A stretch of DNA of 64,000 nt from Achromobacter insuavis. Lineage in GTDB: Bacteria; Pseudomonadota; Gammaproteobacteria; Burkholderiales; Burkholderiaceae_B. The stretch spans positions 62,001 through 126,000 of the forward strand of contig NZ_CADIJR010000006.1 in NCBI RefSeq assembly GCF_902859645.1. The letters run 5' to 3'. Under the pieces are notes generated by a model. It did no database searches, was not told the DNA's origin, and worked only from the letters and a program-made list of their open reading frames with translations. This document shows, piece by piece, positions 30,328-38,874 of the stretch (position 1 is its first letter; each line of letters starts with the position of its first letter). Made by a program: the position numbers and the translations under genes.

Positions 30328-30984
30328 GTGGATTTTGACTGGAATGTAGTGATGGATGCGCTGCCCAACCTGTGGGTGGGCACGCAGATGACCATCAAGA
30401 TCACTTTCTGGGGCCTGTTCGGCGGGTTCCTGCTGGGCGCGCTCTCCGGCGTGACCCGGGCCTACGGGCACCCGATCCTGTCGGGCATCGCCCAGGTGTA
30501 CGTCGCGGTGATCCGTGGCACGCCGATCGTGGTGCAGGTGATGTTCATTTATTTCGCCTTGCCGCTGCTGGCGAACATCCGGGTGGACGCCGAGTGGGCG
30601 GCCATCGTCACGCTCATCATCAACTCGGGCGCCTATATCTCCGAGATCGTGCGCGGCTCGCTGCTATCGGTGCACAAGGGCCTGAAGGAAGCCGGGCAGG
30701 CGATGGGCCTGCCGTTCCACAAGATCCTGTTCCACATCATCGGGCCGGTGGCGTTCCGCCGCATGATTCCGCCGCTGGGCAACCAGTGCATCATCAGCCT
30801 GAAGGATTCGTCGCTGTTCATCGTGATCGGCGTCGCGGAACTGACCCGCCAGGGCCAGGAAATCATGGCCAGCAACTTCCGCGCGGTCGAGATCTGGTCG
30901 GCGATCGCCATCGTCTACCTGATCCTGACGGGCACGATGGCGCTGATCCTGCACCTGGTGGAAAAAAGGATGCGCATACTATGA
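30328..30984 (+). CDS. glnP: Glutamine ABC transporter permease GlnP
   Basis: 218 residues from a GTG after TGAGGGG. Like GlnP/HisM permeases it begins with a short periplasmic lead (MDFDWNVVMDALPNLWVG) and has five membrane segments. The QMTIKITFWG segment, VIRGTPIVVQVMF and the EAA coupling loop SVHKGLKEAGQAMGLPFHKILFHIIGP are diagnostic. It would act as a homodimer with two GlnQ subunits. The stop overlaps glnQ by 4 bases (ATGA). Confidence 0.93.
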   Translation: MDFDWNVVMDALPNLWVGTQMTIKITFWGLFGGFLLGALSGVTRAYGHPILSGIAQVYVAVIRGTPIVVQVMFIYFALPLLANIRVDAEWAAIVTLIINSGAYISEIVRGSLLSVHKGLKEAGQAMGLPFHKILFHIIGPVAFRRMIPPLGNQCIISLKDSSLFIVIGVAELTRQGQEIMASNFRAVEIWSAIAIVYLILTGTMALILHLVEKRMRIL

Positions 30985-31709
30985 GCATGGTTGAATTTCA
31001 TGACGTCACCAAGACGTTCGGCGAGTCCACCGTCCTGAACGGCATCTCGCTCAATATCGATGCGGGCGAAGTGGTCGTGGTGGTGGGGCCGTCCGGTTCC
31101 GGCAAGTCCACCTTCCTGCGCTGCATCAACGTGCTTGAGACGATCAATGGCGGCGACCTGCTCGTTGACGGCCTGAGCGTGCATGGCGGCGCGGCGCAGG
31201 TGCGCGAGATCCGCCGCGAGGCCGGCATGGTGTTCCAGCAGTTCAATCTGTTCCCGCAGATGACCGCGCTGCAGAACGTCATGTTCGGGCCGGTGCACAC
31301 GCGCGGCCAGAGCCGCGACGAGGCGCGCGAACTGGCCGAGCAGTTGCTGCGCAAGGTCGGGCTGGGCGAGCGCATGAACCACTACCCGTCCGAGCTGTCG
31401 GGCGGCCAGCAGCAGCGCGTGGCGATCGCCCGCGCGCTGGCGATCAAGCCCAAGCTGATGCTGTTCGACGAGCCGACCTCGGCGCTCGACCCGGAACTGC
31501 GCCACGAAGTGCTGAAGGTGATGCGCGACCTGGCCGAGGAGGGCATGACCATGGTGGTGGTCACGCACGAAATGGAGTTCGCGCGCAAGGTCGGCAGCCG
31601 CCTGATCTTCATCGACGCAGGCAAGATCGCCCATGACGGTCCGCCGGCCGAACTGCTGGACAATCCGCCCAGCCAGCGCCTGAAGGACTTCCTGCAGCAC
31701 GTGGCCTGA
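30981..31709 (+). CDS. glnQ: Glutamine ABC transporter ATP-binding protein GlnQ
   Basis: 242 residues with Walker A GPSGSGKST, Q-loop MVFQQFNLFPQMT, signature LSGGQQQRVAIARAL, Walker B LMLFDEPTSALDPEL and H-loop VVTHEM, a full polar-amino-acid ABC ATPase. The ATG at 30981 overlaps the glnP stop. It is the last gene of glnHPQ and faces spoT tail to tail, with a repeat-type G+C hairpin between. Confidence 0.94.
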   Translation: MSMVEFHDVTKTFGESTVLNGISLNIDAGEVVVVVGPSGSGKSTFLRCINVLETINGGDLLVDGLSVHGGAAQVREIRREAGMVFQQFNLFPQMTALQNVMFGPVHTRGQSRDEARELAEQLLRKVGLGERMNHYPSELSGGQQQRVAIARALAIKPKLMLFDEPTSALDPELRHEVLKVMRDLAEEGMTMVVVTHEMEFARKVGSRLIFIDAGKIAHDGPPAELLDNPPSQRLKDFLQHVA

Positions 31710-31770
31710 GCGCGGATCGCCCCAGAACCGCGCCCCAAGCGGGATGTCACGGATCCGGCTCCGCCGGTCC

Positions 31771-31823
31771 GTAGACATGCCCCCTTGAGGGGGAAGCGCG
31801 CAGCGCTTCGGGGGGGGGCTTCT
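31771..31823. repeat. Intergenic G+C-rich repeat, copy A (palindromic)
   Basis: It contains a hairpin GCCCCCTTGAGGGGG, a second AAGCGCGCAGCGCTT dyad, then a G9 run and GGCTTCT. Its plan (C5-hairpin-G5, AGCG dyad, G-rich tail, GGC plus pyrimidines) is shared with the element at 37995, also found next to a minus-strand gene end. It looks like a dispersed intergenic repeat of the genome and may end transcription of the convergent genes. Confidence 0.5.
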
Positions 31824-31827
31824 CCCT

Positions 31828-34122
31828 TCAGCCCTTCACGCGCACGATCTTCTGCACCTGCGGCACGTGGCGGATGGCGCGGATCACCTGCGCCAGGTGC
31901 TTGCGGCTATCGACCTGGATGGTCAGGTGCAGCGACACGGTCGAGACCGCGTCATCGTGCATCGTCACATGCATGATGTTGGCGTCGGCCGCCGTGACTT
32001 CGGCGGCCAGCCGGCCCAGCACGCCACGCTCGTTGCGGGTGACGATGTCCAGGCGCGTGGCCAGGTGCTTGGCGGTGTGGGCGTCCCAGGCGACGTTGAT
32101 CCAGCGTTCCGGTTCGCGCAGGCGCTGGCGCATGGCCACCGGGCAGTCGGCGGTGTGCACCACCAGGCCGTGGCCCATGCGCATGCCGGCGATGATCGGG
32201 TCGCCGGGCAGCGGGCCGCAGCACGGCGCCAGCTGCACCGCCTGGCCTTCGTTGCCCTGGATCAGGATCGGGGCGCTGCGGGCCGAGGTCAGCTCGTCCA
32301 CCGCCGCGGCGGTGGTGGCCACCAGCTGGTGCTCGGGCGCGAAGCGGCGCGCCACCACGGCGGCCAGGCGCTTGCCCAGGCCGATGTCGGCCAGGATTTC
32401 CTCGCGCGAGCTGGCGCCGGTGCTGCGCGCCAGCTTCTGCCAGGCCGGATCGTCGGTGGCCGGCAGCGGCATATGCAGCTCTTGCAGGGCCTGGCCCAGC
32501 AGGCGCTCGCCGAAGGCCACCGATTCCTCGTACTTGACGGTGCGCAGGTAGTGGCGGATCTCGGAGCGGGCGCGGCCGGTGCGCACGTAGTTGAGCCATT
32601 GCGCGTTCGGGCGCGAGGCGGGCGAGGTGACGATTTCCACCGTGTCGCCGCTGTTCAGTTCCGTGCGCAGCGGCACGAACTCGCCGTTGACTTTGGCCGC
32701 CACCGCCTGGTTGCCGATGTCGGTATGGATGGCGTAGGCGAAGTCCACCGGCGTCGCGCCGCGCGGCAGCGAGATGATCTTGCCGCGCGGGGTGAAGACG
32801 TAGACGGCGTCCGGGAACAGATCGACCTTGACGTGTTCGAGGAACTCGCCCGAATCGCCGGTCTGGCTCTGGATGTCCAGCAGCGATTGCAGCCACTGGT
32901 GGGTGCGTTTCTGCAGGTCGTTGAGCGTCAGGTCGGCGCCCTTGTACAGCCAGTGCGAGGCCACGCCTTCCTCGGCCACGTGATGCATGTCGCGGGTGCG
33001 GAACTGGAATTCCACCGGCGTGCCGTAGGGACCCACCAGCGTCGTGTGCAGCGACTGGTAGCCGTTGACCTTGGGGATCGCGATGTAGTCCTTGAACTTG
33101 CCGGGCACCGGCCGGTACAGCTGGTGCAGCGTGCCCAGCGCCAGGTAGCACTCGGGCAGCGTGTGGACGATGACGCGAAAGCCATAGATATCGAGCACGT
33201 CGGAGAACGACTTCTTCTGGTCGACCATCTTGCGGTAGATGCCGAACAGCGTCTTCTCGCGGCCGGTGACCTCGGCCTCGATGCCGGCGGCCGGCAGGGC
33301 GGCGCGCACCGAATCGGCGATCTTGCCGATCACCTCGCGGCGGTTGCCGCGCGCGGCCAGCACGGCCTTGTACAGCACCTGATAGCGGTTCGGGTACATG
33401 GCCGCGAAGCACAGGTCCTGCAGTTCGCGGAACAGCAGGTTCAGGCCCAGCCGATGGGCGATGGGTGCGTAGATGTCCAGCGTTTCGCGGGCGATGCGGC
33501 GGCGCTTCTCGGGGTTGACCGCGTCCAGCGTGCGCATGTTGTGCAGGCGGTCGGCCAGCTTGATGAGGATGACGCGCACGTCGCGCGCCATCGCCAGCAG
33601 CATCTTGCGGAAACTCTCGGCCTGTTGCTCGGCCTTGGTGGCGAAGTCCAGGCGGTCCAGCTTGGACAGGCCATCGACCAGCTCGGCGACTTCAGGGCCG
33701 AATTTCTCGGCCAGCTCGTGCTTGGCGATGCCCTGGTCTTCCATCACGTCGTGCAGCAGGGCGGCGGACAACGCGTTCGCGTCGAGCTTCCAGCCCGCGC
33801 AGATTTCCGTGACGGCGATGGGGTGCGAGATGTAGGGCGAACCGCTGGCGCGGAACTGGCCCAGGTGCGCCTGATCGGCGAAGCGGTAGGCTTCGCGGAC
33901 GCGTTCTACATCTTTCTTGTCGAGATAGCTGCCGATGATTTCGGTCAGCGGTGCCAGCGAGGCGACCGGCGAGGCGGTCGCATCCGCCGCTTCTTGCGCG
34001 GCGACGGAGGCTGGCGTGGGGGAATTCTTGTCTTTCTTGCCGGTGCGGCGCCCGAGACGGGAGCCGGCACGGAGCGCGGCAAGCAGACCAGATGAAGCGT
34101 ACTTCAGCCCGGGAAAAGCCAT
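31828..34122 (-). CDS. spoT: Bifunctional (p)ppGpp synthetase/hydrolase SpoT (RelA/SpoT family)
   Basis: 764 residues from ATG at 34122 (MAFPGLKYASSG); the longer frame overlaps rpoZ. Order: HD hydrolase domain with HPIAVTEI, HDVMED and RLHNMRTLD all intact (about 100-200), synthetase domain with REKTLFGIYRKM and EFQFRTRDMHHVAEEGVASHW (about 270-400), TGS domain (VYVFTPRGKIISLPRGATPVDFAYAIH), then a C-terminal ACT domain. Both active sites look complete, so it should make and degrade the alarmone, which the RelA paralogue (defective HD) would not. It lies in the conserved gmk-rpoZ-spoT order, which supports spoT over relA. Confidence 0.93.
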   Translation of the reverse strand: MAFPGLKYASSGLLAALRAGSRLGRRTGKKDKNSPTPASVAAQEAADATASPVASLAPLTEIIGSYLDKKDVERVREAYRFADQAHLGQFRASGSPYISHPIAVTEICAGWKLDANALSAALLHDVMEDQGIAKHELAEKFGPEVAELVDGLSKLDRLDFATKAEQQAESFRKMLLAMARDVRVILIKLADRLHNMRTLDAVNPEKRRRIARETLDIYAPIAHRLGLNLLFRELQDLCFAAMYPNRYQVLYKAVLAARGNRREVIGKIADSVRAALPAAGIEAEVTGREKTLFGIYRKMVDQKKSFSDVLDIYGFRVIVHTLPECYLALGTLHQLYRPVPGKFKDYIAIPKVNGYQSLHTTLVGPYGTPVEFQFRTRDMHHVAEEGVASHWLYKGADLTLNDLQKRTHQWLQSLLDIQSQTGDSGEFLEHVKVDLFPDAVYVFTPRGKIISLPRGATPVDFAYAIHTDIGNQAVAAKVNGEFVPLRTELNSGDTVEIVTSPASRPNAQWLNYVRTGRARSEIRHYLRTVKYEESVAFGERLLGQALQELHMPLPATDDPAWQKLARSTGASSREEILADIGLGKRLAAVVARRFAPEHQLVATTAAAVDELTSARSAPILIQGNEGQAVQLAPCCGPLPGDPIIAGMRMGHGLVVHTADCPVAMRQRLREPERWINVAWDAHTAKHLATRLDIVTRNERGVLGRLAAEVTAADANIMHVTMHDDAVSTVSLHLTIQVDSRKHLAQVIRAIRHVPQVQKIVRVKG

Positions 34123-34144
34123 GCTTGCCGCCCCCCGGAGAAGA

Positions 34145-34348
34145 TCAGGTGGGAACTTTACGCAGCATTTCCGCGCCGGTGAGGCCGCCCGCGATTTCGC
34201 GCAGGGCCGTGACGGTGGGCTTGTCTTTGCTGTCCAGGCGCGGGGCATGGCCTTGCGCCAGCTCGCGGGCGCGGTAGGTGGCGGCCAGCGTGAGCTTGAA
34301 ACGGTTGGGGATCTGATTCAGACAGTCTTCGACGGTAATGCGAGCCAT
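34145..34348 (-). CDS. rpoZ: RNA polymerase omega subunit RpoZ
   Basis: 67 residues, the length usual in this group. [31 protein letters not shown] is the conserved omega core that clamps beta-prime; E. coli omega is longer at its C-terminus. It lies between gmk and spoT on the same strand, 22 bases from spoT. Omega is needed for full ppGpp response, so co-expression with SpoT is functionally sensible. Confidence 0.95.
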   Translation of the reverse strand: MARITVEDCLNQIPNRFKLTLAATYRARELAQGHAPRLDSKDKPTVTALREIAGGLTGAEMLRKVPT

Positions 34349-34394
34349 TAGGACACCTGGTGCTGATGGTGGATAGGGAGAATGCGGATTCGTT

Positions 34395-35027
34395 TCAGTG
34401 GGCTGCCGGGATGCCGAGTTGCGCGAACAATTCGGCGTGGCGGGCGGCCTGAGACGAAAAACGCAGCCGAGCGGCGCTGACGATTTGAGTCAGTTCCGAC
34501 AAGGCTACGCTAAATTCTTGATTAATAATAACATATTCGCATTCAGGCGCGTGCGCGATTTCGCCGCCCGCGGCCATCAGCCGGCGCGCGATCACTTGCG
34601 GCGCATCCTGGCCGCGCGCCTTGAGCCGGCTTTCGAGTTCCTCGATGGACGGCGGCAGCACGAAGATGCCGATCGCGCCGGGAAAACGCTGGCGCACCTG
34701 GCGCGCGCCCTGCCAGTCGATCTCCAGCAGCACGTCGCGGCCTTCGCGGGTGGCTTCGTCGATGCGGTCGCGCGGCGTGCCGTAGAAATTGCCATGCACC
34801 TCGGCCCATTCCAGCAGCCGCTGCTCGTCGCGCAGCTGCTTGAATTCGTCGATGCCGATGAAGCGGTATTCGCGGCCGTCTTCCTCGCCGGGGCGGGGCG
34901 CACGGGTGGTGCAGGAGACGGACAGGAGAATGGACGGGTCTTGCTGCAGCAAGGCCTTGACCAGGCTGGATTTGCCGGCGCCGCTGGGGGCGACGACCAT
35001 GAAAACATTGCCGGAAGTGGCGTGCAT
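34395..35027 (-). CDS. gmk: Guanylate kinase Gmk
   Basis: 210 residues from ATG at 35027 ([21 protein letters not shown]); an in-frame start at 35069 would add 14 residues without a better ribosome site. P-loop at 13-20, GMP-binding [20 protein letters not shown], and the [13 protein letters not shown] core match Gmk. It phosphorylates GMP to GDP, feeding GTP and (p)ppGpp synthesis. It heads the gmk-rpoZ-spoT operon. Confidence 0.95.
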   Translation of the reverse strand: MHATSGNVFMVVAPSGAGKSSLVKALLQQDPSILLSVSCTTRAPRPGEEDGREYRFIGIDEFKQLRDEQRLLEWAEVHGNFYGTPRDRIDEATREGRDVLLEIDWQGARQVRQRFPGAIGIFVLPPSIEELESRLKARGQDAPQVIARRLMAAGGEIAHAPECEYVIINQEFSVALSELTQIVSAARLRFSSQAARHAELFAQLGIPAAH

Positions 35028-35111
35028 GAATGTGACGAGCGTGTGATGCCGAGACCCGAAGGATAGCAAATCGCGCGGCGCGGCAGGGGGAAAACCCGCC
35101 GCGCCGCGCCG

Positions 35112-36044
35112 TCAGCGGGCTGCCGCCTGCGTCAGCTTGCCGCCCGGCGCGGGCGAATCGCTGCCGAGCAGGTGGCCGTTGACCTCGATGCCGTACAGCG
35201 AATCGTCGGAGTCGTGGTACTTGGCGCGGGTCTTGGCGACCGATTCGGTGTAGCGCGGATCCTGCGGCCGTTCATACGCGTTCATGAAATACGCCACGTC
35301 CCAGGCCTCCTGGTCGCTCAGCATCCCCGCCTGGCCCAGCGGCATGTTGGCCTTGATGAAGCCGGCGGCGTTGCCGATCTGGTGCATGCCGGCGCCCCAG
35401 TTGAAGGAATCCGGCCCCCACAGCGCCGGGAACACCCAGTGCTCGCCGTTCTTCTGTCCCTTGCCCTCGGCGCCGTGGCAGACGGCGCAGTACTGGGCGT
35501 AGACCTCGCTGCCGCGCACGTAGTCGGCCTTCTGCGCCGGCGCAGGCAGCTTCAGGTAGCCCTGGCCCTTGAGGGCCACGCCGGTGGGCGCCTTGCTGGC
35601 CAGCCAGAACATGTAGGTCTGCAGCGCGGTCAGCACCGGATCGTCGGCGGCCGGCGGCTTGCCGTTCATGCTGAAGCGGAAACAGCCCTGCAGGCGCTCG
35701 GCCAGCGTGTTGACGTGGCCGTTTTTGGCCCGGTAGGCCGGATACAGCACGTAGGCCGCCCACATCGGCGCGGAATCGGGCCGGCGGCCGGCGTCCAGGT
35801 GGCAGCTGGCGCAGTTCAGGTCGTTGCCGACGAACTTGCTGGCGTTCTGCGGCGTGTGCAGGAAGATCTGCTCGCCCTGGCGCACGATCTTGCCGAATTC
35901 GGTGTCGGGCAGCGACGCGGCGCTGGGCGGCGTGAATGCGGGGCGCGCGTCGGCGGCGGCGGCCGTCGCGGTCGACATCAGCGCGCCGGCGCCCACGGCG
36001 GCCAGCAGCAACAGGCGGGCGAAGCGGTGGCGGATCGGATTCAT
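35112..36044 (-). CDS. tsdA: Diheme cytochrome c, thiosulfate dehydrogenase TsdA-like
   Basis: 310 residues with a Sec signal (MNPIRHRFARLLLLAAVGAGALMSTATAAA). Two heme sites: C78ASCH82 (in LNCASCHLDAG) and C186AVCH190. About 40 residues after the first site lies C121 in LQGCFRFSMNG, the position of the cysteine that serves as the unusual distal heme-iron ligand in TsdA. The family segments PMWAAYVLYPAYRAK and AERLQGCF are present. TsdA couples two thiosulfates to tetrathionate in the periplasm. It is translationally coupled (ATGA) to the upstream c4-like diheme cytochrome, as in known tsdBA pairs. A general diheme cytochrome is the alternative. Confidence 0.75.
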   Translation of the reverse strand: MNPIRHRFARLLLLAAVGAGALMSTATAAAADARPAFTPPSAASLPDTEFGKIVRQGEQIFLHTPQNASKFVGNDLNCASCHLDAGRRPDSAPMWAAYVLYPAYRAKNGHVNTLAERLQGCFRFSMNGKPPAADDPVLTALQTYMFWLASKAPTGVALKGQGYLKLPAPAQKADYVRGSEVYAQYCAVCHGAEGKGQKNGEHWVFPALWGPDSFNWGAGMHQIGNAAGFIKANMPLGQAGMLSDQEAWDVAYFMNAYERPQDPRYTESVAKTRAKYHDSDDSLYGIEVNGHLLGSDSPAPGGKLTQAAAR

Positions 36045-36763
36045 GGCTTGGCTCCCGCGGCGGTGTTGGCTTGCGCGGCAAGCAGGTCGGCGGCCTTGGG
36101 CAGGCCGGCGTAATAGGCGGACACGGCGTCGATCTCGGCGTCGGTCAGGCGGGTGGCGACGGCCGGCATCAGGCCCAGCGGGCCGGGCGGGCGCTGGCCC
36201 TGGCGCCAGGCACGCAACTGGCCGGCGATGTAGGCCGCGGGCTGGCCGGCCAGGCTGGGGAAGTTGGCGCCGACGCCGATGCCGCCGGGGCCGTGGCACT
36301 GGTTGCAGGCGGGGACGTTCTTGTCCCAGGCGCCGCGCGTGGCGAGCCAGGCGCCGGTGTCGTCCGGCTTGGCCAGTTGCCGCGCGGTGGCGGCCAGCCG
36401 GTCGATGTTCAGCGGCGCGGGCAGGGCGGCGTAGTACTGGGCCACGGCCTGGCGCTGGGCCGGATCCAGCGCCTTGGCGGTGGCCGCCATCACCGGGCTG
36501 ACGCGCGAGCCGTTGGCCATCGCCTCGAGCTGCTCGGCCAGGTAGGCGGCGCCCAGGCCGGCCAGGTGCGGGAAGCCGGCGGCGGGGTTGCCTTCCCCCT
36601 GGGCGCCGTGACAGGTCATACAGGCGGGCGCGCCATTGGCGCCCTGGGTGCTGATCTGGCGGCCGTCGGGGGCGGCGAGCGCCGCGCCGGGCAGGGCGGC
36701 GAGTCCGCTGGCGCCAAGGGCCAGCACGCCTGCCCAGCGGCGGAGTTGGGGCTGTAACGCCAT
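36041..36763 (-). CDS. tsdB: Diheme c4-type cytochrome, probable TsdB electron partner
   Basis: 240 residues: signal peptide (ends GAALAAP near residue 31), then two c4-like domains with heme sites C48MTCH52 and C153NQCH157. The spacing of about 105 residues between hemes and the FPHLAGLGAAYLAEQLEAM / FPSLAGQPAAYIAGQLRAW repeats show internal duplication as in cytochrome c4. Its stop overlaps the tsdA start. In tsdBA operons this protein takes electrons from TsdA and passes them towards oxidases. GGAG precedes the ATG; a promoter with a TATAAT box lies 50 bases upstream. Confidence 0.8.
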   Translation of the reverse strand: MALQPQLRRWAGVLALGASGLAALPGAALAAPDGRQISTQGANGAPACMTCHGAQGEGNPAAGFPHLAGLGAAYLAEQLEAMANGSRVSPVMAATAKALDPAQRQAVAQYYAALPAPLNIDRLAATARQLAKPDDTGAWLATRGAWDKNVPACNQCHGPGGIGVGANFPSLAGQPAAYIAGQLRAWRQGQRPPGPLGLMPAVATRLTDAEIDAVSAYYAGLPKAADLLAAQANTAAGAKP

Positions 36764-36784
36764 GGGTATCTCCGGGTTTATTGG

Positions 36785-36826
36785 AATTTTGGTAATAAGT
36801 TAATTTCCCAAAATTATATGGAAATT
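36785..36826 (-). promoter_or_regulatory. Promoter and dyads upstream of tsdBA
   Basis: On the minus strand a consensus TATAAT (36813-36818 on plus as ATTATA) lies about 50 bases from the tsdB start. Two overlapping perfect dyads surround it: AATTTTGG/CCAAAATT (36785-36792, 36808-36815) and AATTTCC/GGAAATT (36802-36808, 36820-36826; 11-base spacer). The -35 is weak (TTTGCG at 16 bases), suggesting an activator-dependent promoter. Confidence 0.55.
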
Positions 36827-37123
36827 TGTGACAGCGCAAAGCATTGATCGCGCCTTGCGCGCCATCGGCGGCGGCGGACGGGGTTTGTCCGGACGCAACG
36901 GGCGGCAAGGAGCGTTGTTCGATGTCGCGTCCGCCGCCATCGTTTTCCGCCGCGCGGCGCGGTTGCCGGACGTCGATCGCCTGGCGCGCGGAGTGTGGCG
37001 CGGGGCCGTGCCGATGACCGCGGCCCTGGGGCGGGCGGCGCGCGCGAACGATGGAACGTTCGCTTGCAGCATCGCCAGAATGATTCGGGTAGCATTTCGC
37101 CGACAGATAACAAGGAGCATCCG
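36827..37123 (+). other. Rest of the gap between tsdB and the SDR gene
   Basis: No gene or clear signal apart from an AAGGAG ribosome site just before the SDR start at 37124. Frames open through this stretch belong to no recognised family and end inside the SDR coding sequence. The SDR promoter is probably here but I could not place it. Confidence 0.4.
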
Positions 37124-37894
37124 ATGCACACGAACGAGATCGAACCTCCCCGCGTTGCGCTGGTCACGGGCGCCGGCACCGGCATAGGCCGGGCGGTGGC
37201 GCTGGAATTCCTGGCGCAGGGCTATCGCGTGGTGCTGGCCGGCCGCCGGCGCGAGCCGCTCGAAGCCACGCGCACGGCGGCGGGCGAAGACGGGGTGCGG
37301 GCGCTGGTGGTGCCGACCGACGTGTCGGATGAACAGGCGGTGCGCGAGCTGTTCGACACCACCCAGCGTGAGTACGGCCGTCTCGACGTGCTGTTCAACA
37401 ACGCCGGCCGCGGCGCGCCCGCCATGCCGATCGAGGAATTGCCGGTGGCGCTCTGGCGCGAGGTGGTCGATACCAACCTGACCGGCATGTTCCTGTGCGC
37501 GCAGGCCGCGATCCGGGTCATGAAGGCGCAGACGCCGCAAGGCGGCCGCATCATCAACAACGGTTCGATCTCGGCGCACGCGCCGCGCCCGTTCTCGATC
37601 GCCTACACCGCCACCAAGCACGCGGTCACCGGCCTGACCAAGTCGATCTCGCTGGACTGCCGGCCGTACCACATCGCCTGCGGCCAGATCGACATCGGCA
37701 ACGCCGCCACCGATATGACCGAGCGCATGGCCGCCGGCATCCTGCAGGCCGACGGCAGCACCAAGGTCGAACCGCGCATGGACGTGGCCCACGTGGCCCA
37801 GGCCGTCGCCGCCATGGCCCGGCTGCCGCTGGACGCCAACGTGCAGTTCATGACCATCATGGCGACCAACATGCCGTTCGTCGGACGCGGCTGA
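37124..37894 (+). CDS. Short-chain dehydrogenase/reductase (SDR)
   Basis: 256 residues. Classical SDR marks: cofactor motif TGAGTGIGR (near 18-26), NNAGRG (about 93-98), and the catalytic YTATK motif with its upstream serine (GSISAHAP). The arginines after strand 2 ([12 protein letters not shown]) favour NADP(H). The C-terminal part after YxxxK ([16 protein letters not shown]) is variable and sets substrate preference, which I cannot read. The ATG follows AAGGAG. It is monocistronic, ending at a long palindromic terminator. Confidence 0.92.
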   Translation: MHTNEIEPPRVALVTGAGTGIGRAVALEFLAQGYRVVLAGRRREPLEATRTAAGEDGVRALVVPTDVSDEQAVRELFDTTQREYGRLDVLFNNAGRGAPAMPIEELPVALWREVVDTNLTGMFLCAQAAIRVMKAQTPQGGRIINNGSISAHAPRPFSIAYTATKHAVTGLTKSISLDCRPYHIACGQIDIGNAATDMTERMAAGILQADGSTKVEPRMDVAHVAQAVAAMARLPLDANVQFMTIMATNMPFVGRG

Positions 37895-37910
37895 TCGGGG
37901 TTCTTCCGCT

Positions 37911-37948
37911 GGCAACAAAAAAGCGCCCACGGGCGCTTTTTTGTTGCC
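37911..37948. terminator. Perfect palindromic bidirectional terminator
   Basis: Arms of 18 bases (37911-37928 and 37931-37948) are perfectly complementary, with A6 and T6 runs built in. The G+C core GCGCCC/GGGCGC followed by T6 is a canonical terminator on both strands, serving the SDR gene and the NlpC gene from the other side. Confidence 0.9.
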
Positions 37949-37994
37949 AGGGCGGCATGCCCGCCCGCAAGAACAGCCGACCCGCCGCCGGGCC

Positions 37995-38060
37995 GCCCCG
38001 AAGCAGGGCAGCCCCCTCGGGGGGCAGCGAGCGCGTAGCGCGTGGCGTGGAGGCCCTTTT
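37995..38060. repeat. Intergenic G+C-rich repeat, copy B (palindromic)
   Basis: It contains AGCCCCCTCGGGGGGCAGCGAGCG-type hairpin sequence (broken here for length), a GCGTAGCGC dyad, then GTGGCGTGGAGGCCC and a pyrimidine run CTTTTCTTTCTTTTT. It shares its layout with the element at 31771 and likewise sits at the 3' end of a minus-strand gene. Confidence 0.5.
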
Positions 38061-38068
38061 CTTTCTTT

Positions 38069-38662
38069 TTATCGTTGCGCCAGCATCTGGCCCTTGGCCG
38101 TGTCGATGTAGCTGCGCGCGCCGAGATAGCGCTTGGACCAATAGGGATTCTTCATCTCGTCCACCCGCACCTTGGCGCCGCGGCGCGGGGCGTGCACGAA
38201 CTTGTCCTGGCCGATGTAGATGCCCACGTGCGAGGTGATGCCGCGGCCGCGGGTGGCGAAGAACACCAGGTCGCCGGGCTTGAGCAGTTTCTTGTTGGAC
38301 ACCGTGTCGCCCTGGGTGCGCTGCTGGCGCGCGGTGCGCGGCAGTTCCAGGCCCGCGATCTCGCGGAAGACGTAGAGCACCAGGCCGCTGCAGTCGAAGC
38401 CTTCGGCGGCGTCGTCGCCGCCCCAGCTGTAGGGCGTGCCGATGGCGGACAGGCCGGCCTGCACCACGCGTTCGCGCAGGGTGGGCACGGTCGGTTCCTG
38501 TGCCAGGCTCAGGCCGGACAGGGTGGCGCGGGCTTGTTCGGAGGGGATGGACGCCTGGGCGGCGCCGGGTAACCAGGAGAACGTCAGGGCCAGCAGGGGG
38601 GCGGAGAGGAAAGCGGGAAGGCGGAACAGGGCGGATCGTGCTTTTCGCGTAGGCGGCGTCAT
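38069..38662 (-). CDS. NlpC/P60 family cell-wall endopeptidase
   Basis: 197 residues with an N-terminal signal or signal-anchor (FLSAPLLALTFSWLPGAAQAS, after a basic start). The catalytic triad of the family is visible: C91 in GFDCSGL, H145 in SHVGIYIG and H157 in FVHAPRRG. It would cut D-gamma-glutamyl-meso-diaminopimelate links in peptidoglycan peptides in the periplasm. The size is that of Spr/MepS-like proteins, but no lipobox is evident. It is monocistronic; an A+T-rich region with a strong dyad lies upstream. Confidence 0.9.
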   Translation of the reverse strand: MTPPTRKARSALFRLPAFLSAPLLALTFSWLPGAAQASIPSEQARATLSGLSLAQEPTVPTLRERVVQAGLSAIGTPYSWGGDDAAEGFDCSGLVLYVFREIAGLELPRTARQQRTQGDTVSNKKLLKPGDLVFFATRGRGITSHVGIYIGQDKFVHAPRRGAKVRVDEMKNPYWSKRYLGARSYIDTAKGQMLAQR

Positions 38663-38767
38663 TACGTCACTTCAAGAATCGGAGTGGGCGGCATGGCTTT
38701 GTCGGGTCGGACAAGCCGGCGGAAAGGGGTGCAGGGGAGGCTTGAGCTTCACAAACTGCCATCGCAT

Positions 38768-38792
38768 TGTAATGGAATAAAGTTTCATTACA
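38768..38792. promoter_or_regulatory. Dyad TGTAATG-N11-CATTACA between NlpC and TonB-receptor genes
   Basis: Perfect 7-base arms (38768-38774 and 38786-38792) separated by 11 bases in an A+T-rich patch. A further outer dyad GCATTG (38764-38769) / CAATGC (38802-38807) encloses it. It is about 105 bases upstream of the NlpC start and looks like an operator. The factor is unknown. Confidence 0.5.
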
Positions 38793-38821
38793 TTTGTAGT
38801 GCAATGCAGCATCCTGGCGGC

Positions 38822-38862
38822 GCGCCCGTTACCTCGGCCAGTGGGGAAAAGGTAACGGGCGC
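38822..38862 (-). terminator. Hairpin after the TonB-receptor gene
   Basis: Arms of 13 bases (38822-38834, 38850-38862; core CGCCCGTTACCT) with a 15-base loop, just downstream of the receptor stop on the minus strand. No T-run; termination may need Rho. Confidence 0.5.
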
Positions 38863-38874
38863 CGCGCCTGGCGA

